Shown: positions 17,190 through 25,493, numbered from the stretch's first letter. The stretch is 49,550 nt of DNA from Campylobacterales bacterium (GCA_027081015.1 JALWMA010000062.1:1-49550); one strand, 5' to 3'. The notes: generated from the letters alone by a model not told the origin. Numbers and translations: made by a program.

Positions 17190-17493
17190 AAAACATAAAT
17201 TCTTGAAAACCGCCGCCGAGAATACCTTTTTAAACCCAATAAAATATACTTCAAACAGCAACCGTTCGTCGGATCTAAATATTTTTCATAACTTGCCGAA
17301 ATACTCTTTTACATAGATAAAACTGGAAGAGTTTTTGCTTATATAAAGTTGATCCGCAGGCTGAAGCCGTATGCCTTTATAAAGAGAGTTTGGAACCTTT
17401 TACGGCAACGGCAAATTTTAAAATTCCACTCTCGGACAAGGCGGCGGTTTCGGCTAAGTATAGATAACAATGAAGTAGTTTTAAAGGGCGGTT
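17190..17493 (+). other. Non-coding gap after addA
   Basis: About 304 bases, AT-rich, with no open frame that looks coding and no recognisable repeat, RNA gene or strong terminator. The last 60 bases, including AAAGGGCGG, must hold the promoter and ribosome site of the HD-GYP gene, but I see no convincing -10. Confidence 0.5.
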
Positions 17494-19293
17494 TTGGAGC
17501 TTGAGAATCCTCTTGAGAGTTGTACTCTTTTGTATGTCGAAGACGACAAAGAGATACGTAGGAGAGTGATACCTTTTCTGGCCCCGCGTGTAAAGACCCT
17601 ATGGGTTGCTGAAAACGGGGAGAAGGGGCTGGAGCTTTTCGAAAAGTGCGCCCCCGATATTGTCGTCACAGATCTGGATATGCCGAAAAAGGACGGCATA
17701 GAGATGGCCAGGGCCATACGTACGACAAACAAGAAGATACCGATTATCCTGACCGCATCGTTTGGCGAGAATTACCGCCTCTCCGCCGCCATAGACGCGC
17801 AGATAAGCTCCTTTTTGCCCAAGCCGGTAAAGATAACCGATCTTCTGAAAAAGGTCGAGAAGAGTGCAGAGAAGCTTTTCGGGCAGCGCGCCAGGTCCAG
17901 AACCCAGTCTACGCTTGCGCAGCACTACCTGGCCATAGAGGAGAGTGCACTTTTGATCTATCTCGATGAGAGGGGCAGGATCAAGAGGGTCAACGAGGGG
18001 GTGAGCACCCTGCTCGGGTATTCCGAAGTTGCCCTTCTTGGGGAGCCGTTCGAAAACTTTCTCTACAGAGACCACACCTTCAACCGCTATGGCTCGCTCT
18101 TCGAGGCGTTTAAAAACGGGGAGAGCTGGTATGGAGAGGTCAACCTGCTCTCGCACACCGATCGTGAGCTGATATTCAAAGCGACAATGATCCCCATTTT
18201 CGATACGATGAATCCATCATACCAGTTCATGATACTTCTGGACGACATTACGGAGCTTGTAAACTATCGGAAACTCTTAAAGAACGAGCTCGACCAGACG
18301 CAGGATACCCTGCACGAAAAGATACACTTCCTGAAGCAGTACCAAAACGCCATCAATGAAGGCACCGCCATATGCCGTTTTCTCGAAGACGGAACTATAC
18401 TCAAAACCGACAGCAGATTTGACAGGATTTTCGGGTTCGAAAAAGATGAGCTGGTAAGACGCTCTTTCTACCAGCTCTGCCCCAATCTGGAGACCGACCT
18501 GCGGGCGAAGGTGGCAGAGGCGATCAGCAACCGCACCGTTTTGAGAAGGCGCATCAAGTGCATGGACAGAAACGGCAGGATGTACGTTTCAGACTCGGTA
18601 TTCATACCCATATACCGCCTCAACGGCGAGATAGAGGAGATCATAAGCATCCATAACGATATCACCGATATCATAAAGCTCAACGAAGAGATACGAAATA
18701 CGCAGAAAGAGCTGCTCTACATACTCGGTGAAGTGGTAGAGAGCCGCTCCCAGGAGACCGGCTACCATGTCAAAAGGGTCGCTGAGTACAGCCGCATTCT
18801 CGGTCGGCTTGCCGGTTTGAGCGAAGAGGAGGTGGAGCTGCTGGGCATAGTGGCCCCTATGCACGATGTGGGCAAGATCGCGATACCCGACAAGATACTG
18901 CTCAAGCCGGGCAGACTGGAGCCCGAAGAGGAGAAGATAATAAGAGAGCACACCGTAATAGGCGGAGAGCTATTCGGCAACTCGGAGAGATCTTTCATGA
19001 GAGCCGCGCGCATTGTGGCGCTGGAGCACCATGAGAGTTACGACGGCAGCGGCTACCCCTACGGGAAGGAGGGTGAAGAGATTCATATATTCGGCCGGAT
19101 AGTCGCAATCGCGGACGTTTTCGACGCCCTGAGCGTCGAGCGGTCATATAAAAGATCGTGGCCGGTGGAGGAGATTATAGAGTTCATGAAGAGGGAGCGG
19201 GGCAGGAAGTTCGATCCGCACCTGATAGACCTCTTTTTGGAGAATATCGATCTTTTCCTGGAGGTCAGAAAACGGGAAAATATGGTATCTTGA
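17494..19293 (+). CDS. Response regulator with PAS domains and HD-GYP phosphodiesterase
   Basis: A 599-residue cytoplasmic protein. The receiver domain (about 8-128) has the acidic pocket Glu16/Asp17/Asp18, phospho-acceptor Asp60 (Thr-Asp-Leu-Asp-Met-Pro) and the Lys-Pro pair near 110. Two PAS-like domains follow (about 145-265 and 280-400), then a coiled linker and the HD-GYP domain. Catalytic residues are intact: His457-Asp458 in Met-His-Asp-Val-Gly-Lys and Gly520-Tyr-Pro522. It should hydrolyse c-di-GMP when phosphorylated or when PAS ligands bind. The start is TTG at 17494 after AAAGGG. No histidine kinase gene is adjacent. It is convergent with a GGDEF response regulator whose receiver domain is clearly similar. 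Confidence 0.92.
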   Translation: MELENPLESCTLLYVEDDKEIRRRVIPFLAPRVKTLWVAENGEKGLELFEKCAPDIVVTDLDMPKKDGIEMARAIRTTNKKIPIILTASFGENYRLSAAIDAQISSFLPKPVKITDLLKKVEKSAEKLFGQRARSRTQSTLAQHYLAIEESALLIYLDERGRIKRVNEGVSTLLGYSEVALLGEPFENFLYRDHTFNRYGSLFEAFKNGESWYGEVNLLSHTDRELIFKATMIPIFDTMNPSYQFMILLDDITELVNYRKLLKNELDQTQDTLHEKIHFLKQYQNAINEGTAICRFLEDGTILKTDSRFDRIFGFEKDELVRRSFYQLCPNLETDLRAKVAEAISNRTVLRRRIKCMDRNGRMYVSDSVFIPIYRLNGEIEEIISIHNDITDIIKLNEEIRNTQKELLYILGEVVESRSQETGYHVKRVAEYSRILGRLAGLSEEEVELLGIVAPMHDVGKIAIPDKILLKPGRLEPEEEKIIREHTVIGGELFGNSERSFMRAARIVALEHHESYDGSGYPYGKEGEEIHIFGRIVAIADVFDALSVERSYKRSWPVEEIIEFMKRERGRKFDPHLIDLFLENIDLFLEVRKRENMVS

Positions 19294-19300
19294 CTTTGTT

Positions 19301-19491
19301 GGTGAATATTGAATATTGAATGGTGAATGGTTCCGGATGCGACTTTGCCGCTTCCATCAGTTGGATTTTTCGGGGTCTTTATACTGCTGTGATACACAAT
19401 ACAAACGACATATCCATTTCAAAATTAGATAAAGATGGGAGCAAAGCGACCTTTCCGCAACTTTTCGTTTTTCACTATTCACCATTCACCT
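19301..19491. repeat. Palindromic element with xxTGAAT heptad repeats at both ends
   Basis: The left end carries four 7-base units of the form xxTGAAT (GGTGAAT, ATTGAAT, ATTGAAT, GGTGAAT) from 19301, and the right end carries the inverted units (TTCACTA, TTCACCA, TTCACC) to 19490. Beyond the heptads the arms stay similar: TTCCGGATGCGACTTTGCCG on the left, and on the right the reverse complement TTGCGGAAAGGTCGCTTTGC. The arms are about 54 bases each, around a unique core of about 80 bases. This looks like a small non-autonomous mobile element or a large hairpin, and it sits between two convergent genes. Confidence 0.7.
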
Positions 19492-19567
19492 CCCGGGCGC
19501 TCTTGAGGAGCATAGCTCTATCGCCTCCGAAGATACGAAGGAGAGACTTTCGGGCGATCTTTTGCTA

Positions 19568-21346
19568 TCAGTAGGCTATACGGTTTCGTCCCAGTTTTTT
19601 CGCTTCGTACATTTTCGAGTCTGCACGGTGTATGAGGGTGTCGAGGGTCTGCTCCTCATCCCATGCGGCCACACCGAAGCTTGCCGTTATCGGGACCGGA
19701 ATGTCGGTAGAGCGTCTCTCTATCTGTTCACGCAGCTTCTGCGCTATGTGTACTGCGTCTTCGAGGCCGGTTTCCGGCAGAAGAATAAGAAACTCCTCCC
19801 CTCCCCACCTTATCAGCGAGTCTGTGGCGCGCAGGTTTTTCCTGATCGTTTCGGTGGCCTTTACAAGCACGGCATCCCCGGTCGCATGGCCGTATGTGTC
19901 GTTGATCTTCTTGAAGTGGTCTATGTCGAAGTAGATGAGGGAGAAGGGGTGCCTGTATCGACGGGCCCTCTCTATCTCGTGTTCGAGCAGTTCCACCCCC
20001 CTGTGGCGGTTCACGGCGCCTGTAAGCTTGTCGGTGTGCGCCATCATGTCCAGCTTCAAAATCAGCGCATCCCGCTCCAGTTTCGCCTTGATAGACTCTA
20101 TGCCGAAGGCCGCCGTATTGGCGACGTTCTGCCATAGGTTCAGCTCCTCCTTGTCGAAAGTATGGTTCTCCTGGAAAAGAAGCGTAAGTACGCCTGCGGG
20201 CCTGTTCTGCACCCTTATCTTCATCGGAATCGATATCATCGTGACTATGCAGTTTTTCCGCAGTACATCCTTCAATTCGGTATCGGGCAGGCTGGAGATG
20301 TCGTCTACGAATACCATCTGGTTGTGTCTTGCCGCCAGAAAGCAGGGCAGGTAGCGCTCCTCGTTCTTCGGATCGTTCAGGTCTACAGGCTCCGTCACCA
20401 GCGAATCCAGGCAGAGTCCGGGGTATGAGGGGTGTATGATCTCTTTTAGGGTGGAGCCTTCCGCCAGCATAATGAAGCCGAGTGTGCTTATGTTTATCAT
20501 CGGCAGCTTCTCTATAAGCCCCTGCAGAAACTCCTCTACGGTAAAAGATGTGATAATATCCTGGCTTATCTCTGCATGAAACTTCATGAGAGACTTGAGA
20601 TAACCCTCTTTCGCAAGCCTCTCTTTTATCTCTTCGTTGCTCTTGACGATCGACTCTATAGGGTGCCACTTCGTGACGTAACTCTTTTCATTCTTGGAGG
20701 GCAAAAAATTTGCGGAGCCGCTTAGAACGAGGTCGCTGCCGTCTCTTCTTCTGAATATACAGTGGGCGTACTCTATATCTCTCTGCTCTTCGAGTCTTTT
20801 GAGGAAGTGCCGGTTGTGGATATGCGGCAGCGGCTCTATGAGTCGTTCGACAGGTTCGTCCTCCAGCTCTTTCGGGTCGTAGCCGAGAAAGTATGCGAAC
20901 TTCTCCCCTATAGAGAGAATCTTGCCGTCATGCGAGAGCTTGAGGTTGAACAGAAACCTCTCGTTGCTCTTGAAGTAGTCGTATATCGACTCTACAAGCC
21001 TGCTCGGTTTCGACCTTTTGGAGATATACTGCGTTATGCCGTACTCTATGGCGCGAGTCAGGTGGAGGGTGTCGTTTTCGAACGAGGTGGTTACGAAAAT
21101 TGGTGTGTCGGGGTGGCGCCGTTTGATCTCTTTGATCATGTCGAGGCCGTCCATTACCGGCATTACGAAGTCGGTTATGACGGCATCGGGCTTGGTGCTG
21201 AGAAAGAGTTCCAGCCCCTCTTTTCCGTTTGTAGCGGTATAGAGCTCCTGTACATGCTTTTGCAAAAAGTCGGCCGTCTCTTTCAGAATGGTTTCGTCAT
21301 CCTCTACATATACCACTTTTATGGGAAGTTTCTGAAGCTGCTGCAA
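19568..21346 (-). CDS. Response regulator with PAS and GAF domains and GGDEF diguanylate cyclase
   Basis: A 592-residue cytoplasmic protein. The receiver (about 9-130) has Glu-Asp-Asp at 16-18 and the phospho-acceptor in Ile-Thr-Asp-Phe-Val-Met-Pro; a PAS-like domain spans about 135-235, a GAF-like domain about 265-415, and GGDEF about 430-592. The active site is Gly515-Gly-Glu-Glu-Phe519 and an intact product-inhibition site, Arg-Ala-Thr-Asp, lies five residues before it. It should therefore make c-di-GMP with feedback control. The start is TTG at 21346, with AAGGA nine bases upstream on the minus strand. The protein is the synthetic counterpart of the convergent HD-GYP regulator, with a related receiver domain, so one phospho-signal could tune both. 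Confidence 0.92.
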   Translation of the reverse strand: MQQLQKLPIKVVYVEDDETILKETADFLQKHVQELYTATNGKEGLELFLSTKPDAVITDFVMPVMDGLDMIKEIKRRHPDTPIFVTTSFENDTLHLTRAIEYGITQYISKRSKPSRLVESIYDYFKSNERFLFNLKLSHDGKILSIGEKFAYFLGYDPKELEDEPVERLIEPLPHIHNRHFLKRLEEQRDIEYAHCIFRRRDGSDLVLSGSANFLPSKNEKSYVTKWHPIESIVKSNEEIKERLAKEGYLKSLMKFHAEISQDIITSFTVEEFLQGLIEKLPMINISTLGFIMLAEGSTLKEIIHPSYPGLCLDSLVTEPVDLNDPKNEERYLPCFLAARHNQMVFVDDISSLPDTELKDVLRKNCIVTMISIPMKIRVQNRPAGVLTLLFQENHTFDKEELNLWQNVANTAAFGIESIKAKLERDALILKLDMMAHTDKLTGAVNRHRGVELLEHEIERARRYRHPFSLIYFDIDHFKKINDTYGHATGDAVLVKATETIRKNLRATDSLIRWGGEEFLILLPETGLEDAVHIAQKLREQIERRSTDIPVPITASFGVAAWDEEQTLDTLIHRADSKMYEAKKLGRNRIAY

Positions 21347-21597
21347 GGTGGACTATCCTTTTAACAAAACCCGAAATAATTTCAGTTAATAATAACACAT
21401 AACTGTTTCTTGAAGCTTAAATTTAATCTTTTTTCTAAGCTTAATGGAATAAATCAGCCGTTATTTATGAAAACGTAAATCTCGTTTAATTGACCAGCAG
21501 CATGTTTCGATGATGTTTTCGAAATTGATTGAAGGTTCTTTGGTCAAATGGCACATCACCTTTTCATTTCTATAGTCCACGTTTCACGGTGTGAAAA
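21347..21597. other. AT-rich gap upstream of the GGDEF regulator
   Basis: About 250 bases of AT-rich DNA with a pair of AAGCTTAA words (near 21413 and 21437) and no coding signal. It probably carries the promoter of the minus-strand GGDEF gene. Its right edge borders the transposase relic, so part may be leftover mobile-element DNA. Confidence 0.4.
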
Positions 21598-22084
21598 AGA
21601 AGGCAAGAGTCTCTCCCGACTCGTTGACTACCGGATGCAGTTTGAAGCCGTAAAACCATCCGGTAGAGCTTTTGCCATGTTGGCCCAAGTCCTTGAAGGC
21701 TTTGCGTGTTGATCTATTCTTCGGCTATGGCATACAGAAATTGTCATGGAGTTGACAAAGGATATCCCGCTACATCTACCTCTGCGCCTTATTTGCATGA
21801 ACTTCGTCAAATGCAGGAGGAAGAGTCGTTGGTAGAAGGGGAGTTAGAGAAAGGCTGTCTTAAGGCCTCTTGAGATTGAGACATAGTTGAGGTATGTAGT
21901 ATTTGAAATCGCGATAGCCTGAAATCCGGAAAAATACGATAATGGTCATGATTTCACTCAGGGCAAGCCGGCTCTTACTATCTCTTTGGATCGTACTCTC
22001 GGTAACAAGATGCCGTTTGATATCTGCTTCAAACTCCTTCATGAAATCATCGATCTCTACGAGCGGTTGTGTTGAAATCATCAT
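21598..22084 (-). pseudogene. IS982-family transposase remnant
   Basis: Reading the minus strand from ATG 22084, about 75 residues match the N-terminus I know from IS982 transposases, including Leu-Val-Glu-Ile-Asp-Asp-Phe and Ile-Met-Thr-Ile-Ile-Val-Phe-Phe, and then the frame closes. After a gap in the protein (internal deletion), homology resumes at about 21810 with Gly-Ile-Ser-Phe-Val-Asn-Ser. There the first catalytic Asp of the DDE triad has become Asn. A frameshift follows, after which Gly-Trp-Phe-Tyr-Gly-Phe-Lys-Leu-His can be read, and the frame ends after Phe-Phe-Phe-Thr-Pro. The C-terminal half is absent. The element is dead; terminal inverted repeats are not recognisable. Confidence 0.8.
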
Positions 22085-22280
22085 TGTGCCATCTTTTTCG
22101 GTCTGCAAACTTGGTTGGATGGCACGCAAGCATTTTCCGGCCCGATTTGACTGGTACACTCCTCTCCGCGATGAGCGTGTAGTTGTAGTTAATGCTTGTG
22201 TCGGTAACTTTGTAGATGCGCATGAAGGCGGTCGCGGCAAAGAGCGCCAAAACAGGCACGACTATCTTTTTAAGCTGCAT
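22085..22280 (-). pseudogene. 5' fragment of a small membrane or exported protein cut by the transposase relic
   Basis: From ATG 22280 on the minus strand an open frame gives a hydrophobic start (Met-Gln-Leu-Lys-Lys-Ile-Val-Val-Pro-Val-Leu-Ala-Leu-Phe) followed by a polar stretch of about 30 residues. It then runs into sequence that continues out of frame across the IS982 start. A TACAAT hexamer lies six bases before the ATG, as for several other genes in this window, which supports a true gene start. I infer that the insertion truncated it. The family is not recognised. Confidence 0.35.
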
Positions 22281-22340
22281 GGGTATATTGTAGAGGGTTG
22301 CCGCTTTGGCCGCGGTAAAACTCTGCCGTACGGGTGCGGA

Positions 22341-22349
22341 TGGTATAAT
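22341..22349 (+). promoter_or_regulatory. Extended -10 promoter of recQ
   Basis: TGGTATAAT (TG at 22341-22342, TATAAT at 22344-22349) precedes the recQ start by 71 bases, leaving a leader of about 65 bases. Confidence 0.6.
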
Positions 22350-22420
22350 GCAGCATTCACAAAAGGGTATCGCAAAGATGGGAAATTCCGGTTTGTGAAG
22401 CCGGTTCAAGGAGCGAAATA

Positions 22421-24238
22421 TTGCAAAAACAGGATACTCTCGAGGTGCTGAAACATGTTTTCGGTCACAGCGGTTTCAGGCCCCTTCAAAAAGATGCCGT
22501 CGAAGCGACCCTTTCGGGCAGAGACCTGCTCATGGTGCTTCCTACCGGCGGCGGAAAGTCTCTGTGCTACCAGCTTCCGGCTCTGCTTAAAGAGGGTGTT
22601 ACCGTCGTCGTCTCCCCCCTTTTGGCGCTTATGAATGACCAGGTAAGAGCCCTGAAACTTCAGGGGGTCGAGGCCGAGATGATAGGCTCCATGCAGAGCG
22701 GCGCGGAGATCGCCGGGGTCATGGGGAGGCTTCGCAATGGAGAGATCAAACTGCTCTATGTCGCTCCTGAGCGCTTCAGCTCACCCGGCTTCGTGGAGCT
22801 TCTGAAGGGGATCCCCTTGGCGTCGTTCGTCATAGACGAGGCGCACTGCGTAAGCGAGTGGGGGCACGAGTTCAGGGAGGATTACAGGCGCCTGCACCTT
22901 CTCAAAGAGCTTTTTCCAAAGACCCCGGTTTCAGCATTTACGGCGACTGCTACGCCGCAGGTGGAGGAGGATATCGCAAGACAGCTCGGGCTCGATTCGC
23001 CCGTGAGGCTTCGCGGTTCGGTCTACAGAGAGAATCTGCTTGTAAGAGCCGAGCCCAGGAGCGGCGACGGAAAGAGGCAGCTTCTCGAGTTTCTCTCGCG
23101 CTTTGAAGGGGAGAGCGGCATCGTCTACACCTTTACGCGCAAGAGCGCCGAGACGCTTGCCGCCTTTTTGAAAGGTGAAGGGGTGAGGGCCATGGCCTAC
23201 CATGCGGGTCTGGGCGCGGATGAGCGAAGCGCCGCCTACCACGCCTTCGTGCACGACGAGACCGATGTGATAGTGGCTACCGTGGCGTTTGGAATGGGGA
23301 TAGACAAATCGAACATACGTTTTGTCGTGCATATGAGTATGCCCAAGACGCTCGAGAGCTACTACCAGGAGATCGGCCGGGCGGGCCGCGACGGGCTGCC
23401 GAGCGAGACACTTCTTCTTTACAGTGCCGCGGATGCGGCGCAGCGCGCTTCGCTTATAGAGGCCCTTGATGAGGGCGGCTACAAGCAGAACGCTTTCAGA
23501 AAACTGGAGAAGATGGTCAACTTCAGCCAGAGCGAATCGTGCCGCCACATGCAGCTTGCCGAATATTTCGGTGAGAAGATGGAGCCTTGCGGAAGCAACT
23601 GCGACAACTGCACGGCTCCGGCCGGCAGCAGGCTCGATATCACGACGGAGGCGAGGCAGCTGCTTTCCGCCGTCTACCGCACTTCGCAGAGTTTCGGCAA
23701 AAACCATATAATAGACATTCTGCGCGGAAGCGAAAACAGAAAGATCAAACAGTTCGGCCATGAGAGGCTCACCGTTTACGGCATAGGCACCGATCTGCGC
23801 AAAGAGCAGTGGTATGCGGTGGTGCAGCGGCTCATGGAGATCGGGGCCCTGATGCGCGGAGAGCACGCAAACCTGCTTATAACGCATGAGGGTGCCGAGA
23901 TTCTCAAAGGTAAAAAGAGTGTCGATATAAAGCCCTCGAGAATGGAGACAAAGAGGCGCACCGGAGCCAAAAAGCGCAAAGAGATCCTGCCGGCCGGATG
24001 CGACATGGAGATATTTGATGAACTCAGAAAGCTAAGAAGAGAGATAGCCGACGAAAAGGGTGTGCCGGCCTATATGGTCTTTAGCGACAAAACCCTTATG
24101 CAGATGGCTGAAGTGCTGCCGCAAAACGAAGAGCAGATGCTCGGGATAAACGGAATTGCAGAGGTGAAGATGGAGCGCTTTGCAGAGCCGTTTCTGAAGC
24201 TCTGCCGCAAGCTCGCCGAGAGGGCCGGAGTGGGTTGA
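22421..24238 (+). CDS. recQ: ATP-dependent DNA helicase RecQ
   Basis: A 605-residue superfamily 2 helicase that unwinds recombination and stalled-fork intermediates in the 3'-5' direction. Walker A is Pro-Thr-Gly-Gly-Gly-Lys46-Ser47, motif II is Asp139-Glu-Ala-His142, and the aromatic-rich loop follows (Cys-Val-Ser-Glu-Trp-Gly-His). The RQC zinc site is complete: Cys374, Cys390, Cys394 and Cys397. A C-terminal HRDC domain covers about residues 525-600. Length is typical. The start is TTG at 22421 with AAGGAG seven bases upstream. It is monocistronic as far as can be seen; a dispersed repeat follows the stop. Confidence 0.95.
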   Translation: MQKQDTLEVLKHVFGHSGFRPLQKDAVEATLSGRDLLMVLPTGGGKSLCYQLPALLKEGVTVVVSPLLALMNDQVRALKLQGVEAEMIGSMQSGAEIAGVMGRLRNGEIKLLYVAPERFSSPGFVELLKGIPLASFVIDEAHCVSEWGHEFREDYRRLHLLKELFPKTPVSAFTATATPQVEEDIARQLGLDSPVRLRGSVYRENLLVRAEPRSGDGKRQLLEFLSRFEGESGIVYTFTRKSAETLAAFLKGEGVRAMAYHAGLGADERSAAYHAFVHDETDVIVATVAFGMGIDKSNIRFVVHMSMPKTLESYYQEIGRAGRDGLPSETLLLYSAADAAQRASLIEALDEGGYKQNAFRKLEKMVNFSQSESCRHMQLAEYFGEKMEPCGSNCDNCTAPAGSRLDITTEARQLLSAVYRTSQSFGKNHIIDILRGSENRKIKQFGHERLTVYGIGTDLRKEQWYAVVQRLMEIGALMRGEHANLLITHEGAEILKGKKSVDIKPSRMETKRRTGAKKRKEILPAGCDMEIFDELRKLRREIADEKGVPAYMVFSDKTLMQMAEVLPQNEEQMLGINGIAEVKMERFAEPFLKLCRKLAERAGVG

Positions 24239-24316
24239 GCGAAGCGGCGGAGATGCTTTTTATGGTATAGTTTTGCAGGAGCCGGCTTCAAGCTCAAACC
24301 GAGGTTGCAGAGAAAG

Positions 24317-24420
24317 CGTAATACTCTCTTGAAATCTGCGATTTCAAAGCTTTAGGGGGTTGTAGGGACTTCAGTCCCTGCCCTTTTGCGGGCTTTGCCC
24401 GCAAAAGGAGTAACATAAAT
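24317..24420 (+). repeat. Dispersed four-hairpin repeat, copy 2 (left end degraded)
   Basis: It shares with copy 1 the TTGAAATC/GATTTCAA hairpin, AAAGCTTTAGGGGGTTGTAG, an AGGGACT/AGTCCCT hairpin and a very strong CTTTTGCGGGC/GCCCGCAAAAG hairpin. These differ in sequence from copy 1 but keep pairing, that is, the changes are compensatory. The right terminal repeat is eroded to GAGTAACATAAAT. It ends 17 bases before the next gene. Confidence 0.8.
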
Positions 24421-24437
24421 GGCATAAAGGATGAATC

Positions 24438-24713
24438 ATGGCGGGATGTGAAGACCTTAAAGAGCTGCTCGAGATCGAAGTGATTCCCGATGTGGAAGAG
24501 ATGATCGACGAGCTCTTCGAAGAGATTGCCGACGCCAAAGAGGCAAACGAGGAGTCGAAAGCCGAATACGCCGAGCTGCAGGAGCTGAGAAGCTCCTTTT
24601 TGGCGCTTTTGAGCGATATAGAAGATAACGAGGTGAGCGAAGAGGAGTGCTCCGAGATATACAAAGAGCTTGTCGAGATGATCGAATCTGAAGAGGGAAG
24701 CGAAGGTGTGTGA
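24438..24713 (+). CDS. Small acidic protein of unknown function, member 1 of a tandem pair
   Basis: A 91-residue, strongly acidic, almost wholly helical protein with no signal peptide or membrane segment. The ATG follows AAAGG by seven bases. The C-terminal third (Leu-Ser-Asp-Ile-Glu-Asp-Asn-Glu-Val-Ser-Glu-Glu-Glu-Cys-Ser-Glu-Ile-Tyr-Lys-Glu) aligns with the same part of the next gene (Val-Glu-Asp-Ile-Arg-Asn...Glu-Cys-Gly-Glu-Leu-Tyr-Glu-Glu). The two are therefore probably diverged duplicates. A coiled or helical-bundle fold is likely. No family is recognised and the function is unknown. The gene overlaps the next by eight bases, so they are co-translated. Confidence 0.72.
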   Translation: MAGCEDLKELLEIEVIPDVEEMIDELFEEIADAKEANEESKAEYAELQELRSSFLALLSDIEDNEVSEEECSEIYKELVEMIESEEGSEGV

Positions 24714-24951
24714 AAAGCTCGAAAAGTATATAAACGGCGATCTTCTCCCTTTTTTGGAGAGTGCCCGCAGCGCTTACGAACGTGAAGGCGATGAAGATAG
24801 AGTTTTTCAGATCGACGATCTTGGCCGGTCGCTTGTCGAAATGGTCGAAGATATCAGAAACGGTGTCATGGAGAGCTGGGAGTGCGGTGAGCTCTACGAA
24901 GAGTTCAGGCGCTACCGTGAAAGCGGGGATTTTTTGGATAAAATATGCTGA
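24706..24951 (+). CDS. Small acidic protein of unknown function, member 2 of a tandem pair
   Basis: An 81-residue acidic helical protein starting with GTG at 24706 inside the end of the preceding gene; the eight-base overlap and the GCGAAGG just upstream support this start. It shares the Asp-Ile...Val...Glu-Cys-x-Glu-x-Tyr-x-Glu pattern with member 1 and ends in Ile-Cys. No signal peptide or catalytic motif is visible. The pair lies between recQ and a chorismate mutase, with no obvious functional link to either. Confidence 0.65.
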   Translation: MCEKLEKYINGDLLPFLESARSAYEREGDEDRVFQIDDLGRSLVEMVEDIRNGVMESWECGELYEEFRRYRESGDFLDKIC

Positions 24952-24997
24952 TTGTAACGGGTCGTTAAGCGGATTTTTGGTCGAGTAGGGAGTCGGT

Positions 24998-25015
24998 GGG
25001 GCGAAAAAGCGCCCC
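24998..25015 (+). other. GC-rich hairpin upstream of chorismate mutase
   Basis: GGGGCG and CGCCCC form a perfect 6-bp stem around an AAAAAG loop, extendable with mismatches outwards. No T-run follows, so it is not a standard terminator. It lies about 45 bases before the chorismate mutase start. Confidence 0.4.
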
Positions 25016-25060
25016 TGCGGCTCCACAGCCCGGTAATAATATCGAGAGAGGTTTGAAGAT

Positions 25061-25360
25061 ATGGAAGTGAAAGAGTGTAAAACCCTTGAAGAGCTGCGCA
25101 AAGAGGTGGACAAGGTCGACGAGAAGATAGTCGAGCTGATAGCGGTTCGCAACGACTACATAAAGCAGGCTGCAAATTTCAAACATACGGTAGATGAGAT
25201 AAAGGCGGACGAGCGGATAGACGATGTTTTGAACCATGTCCGCCACAAGGCGCTCACTCTCGGTGTATCTCCCAACATGGTGGCCGACATCTACAAGCAG
25301 ATGATAGACGCGATGGTCGAGACCGAGATCGCCGAGTTCAGAAACAGGGGATCTTTTTAG
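25061..25360 (+). CDS. aroQ: Chorismate mutase, AroQ class
   Basis: A 99-residue all-helical protein of the AroQ chorismate mutase type, which converts chorismate to prephenate for Phe/Tyr synthesis. Visible features are Leu-Arg-Lys-Glu-Val-Asp-Lys-Val-Asp-Glu-Lys-Ile-Val-Glu-Leu-Ile near the N-terminus (with the catalytic Arg of helix 1), then Val-Arg-Asn and Ile-Lys-Gln-Ala-Ala-Asn-Phe-Lys, then an Arg-x-x-x-Val-Leu helix, and a final helix with Ile-Tyr-Lys-Gln-Met-Ile-Asp-Ala-Met-Val-Glu. Length is typical for a free-standing enzyme; the related isochorismate-pyruvate lyase (PchB) cannot be excluded. GAGAGG precedes the ATG. A reverse copy of the dispersed repeat begins directly after the stop. 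Confidence 0.85.
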   Translation: MEVKECKTLEELRKEVDKVDEKIVELIAVRNDYIKQAANFKHTVDEIKADERIDDVLNHVRHKALTLGVSPNMVADIYKQMIDAMVETEIAEFRNRGSF

Positions 25361-25361
25361 A

Positions 25362-25460
25362 AGCAAACTCCGGGTCGAGCCCGTAATTTGGCAGTGCCGA
25401 GCGGCCCTACAACCCCAAAAACTACGAAATCAAAGATTTCGAGACGATTTTACGCATAAC
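25362..25460 (-). repeat. Dispersed four-hairpin repeat, copy 3 (inverted)
   Basis: Read on the minus strand it shows the GATTTTACGC-like left part near 25445-25455, the CGAAATC/GATTTCG hairpin, a shortened central block GGGGTTGTAGGGCC, and the ATTACGGGC/GACCCGG hairpin. The right terminal repeat is cut off just after the aroQ stop codon, so aroQ and the element abut. Confidence 0.78.
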
Positions 25461-25493
25461 CGGTCCCGGTTTTGAGTTCGGTGCGTTGAGTAG

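Noticed and set aside
17190-17493. Possible small RNA or gene in the gap after addA
   Set aside because: No promoter-terminator pair, conserved structure or coding frame could be supported by eye.
24998-25015. Hairpin read as a rho-independent terminator after the acidic pair
   Set aside because: No T-run follows the stem, so it is listed only as a hairpin.
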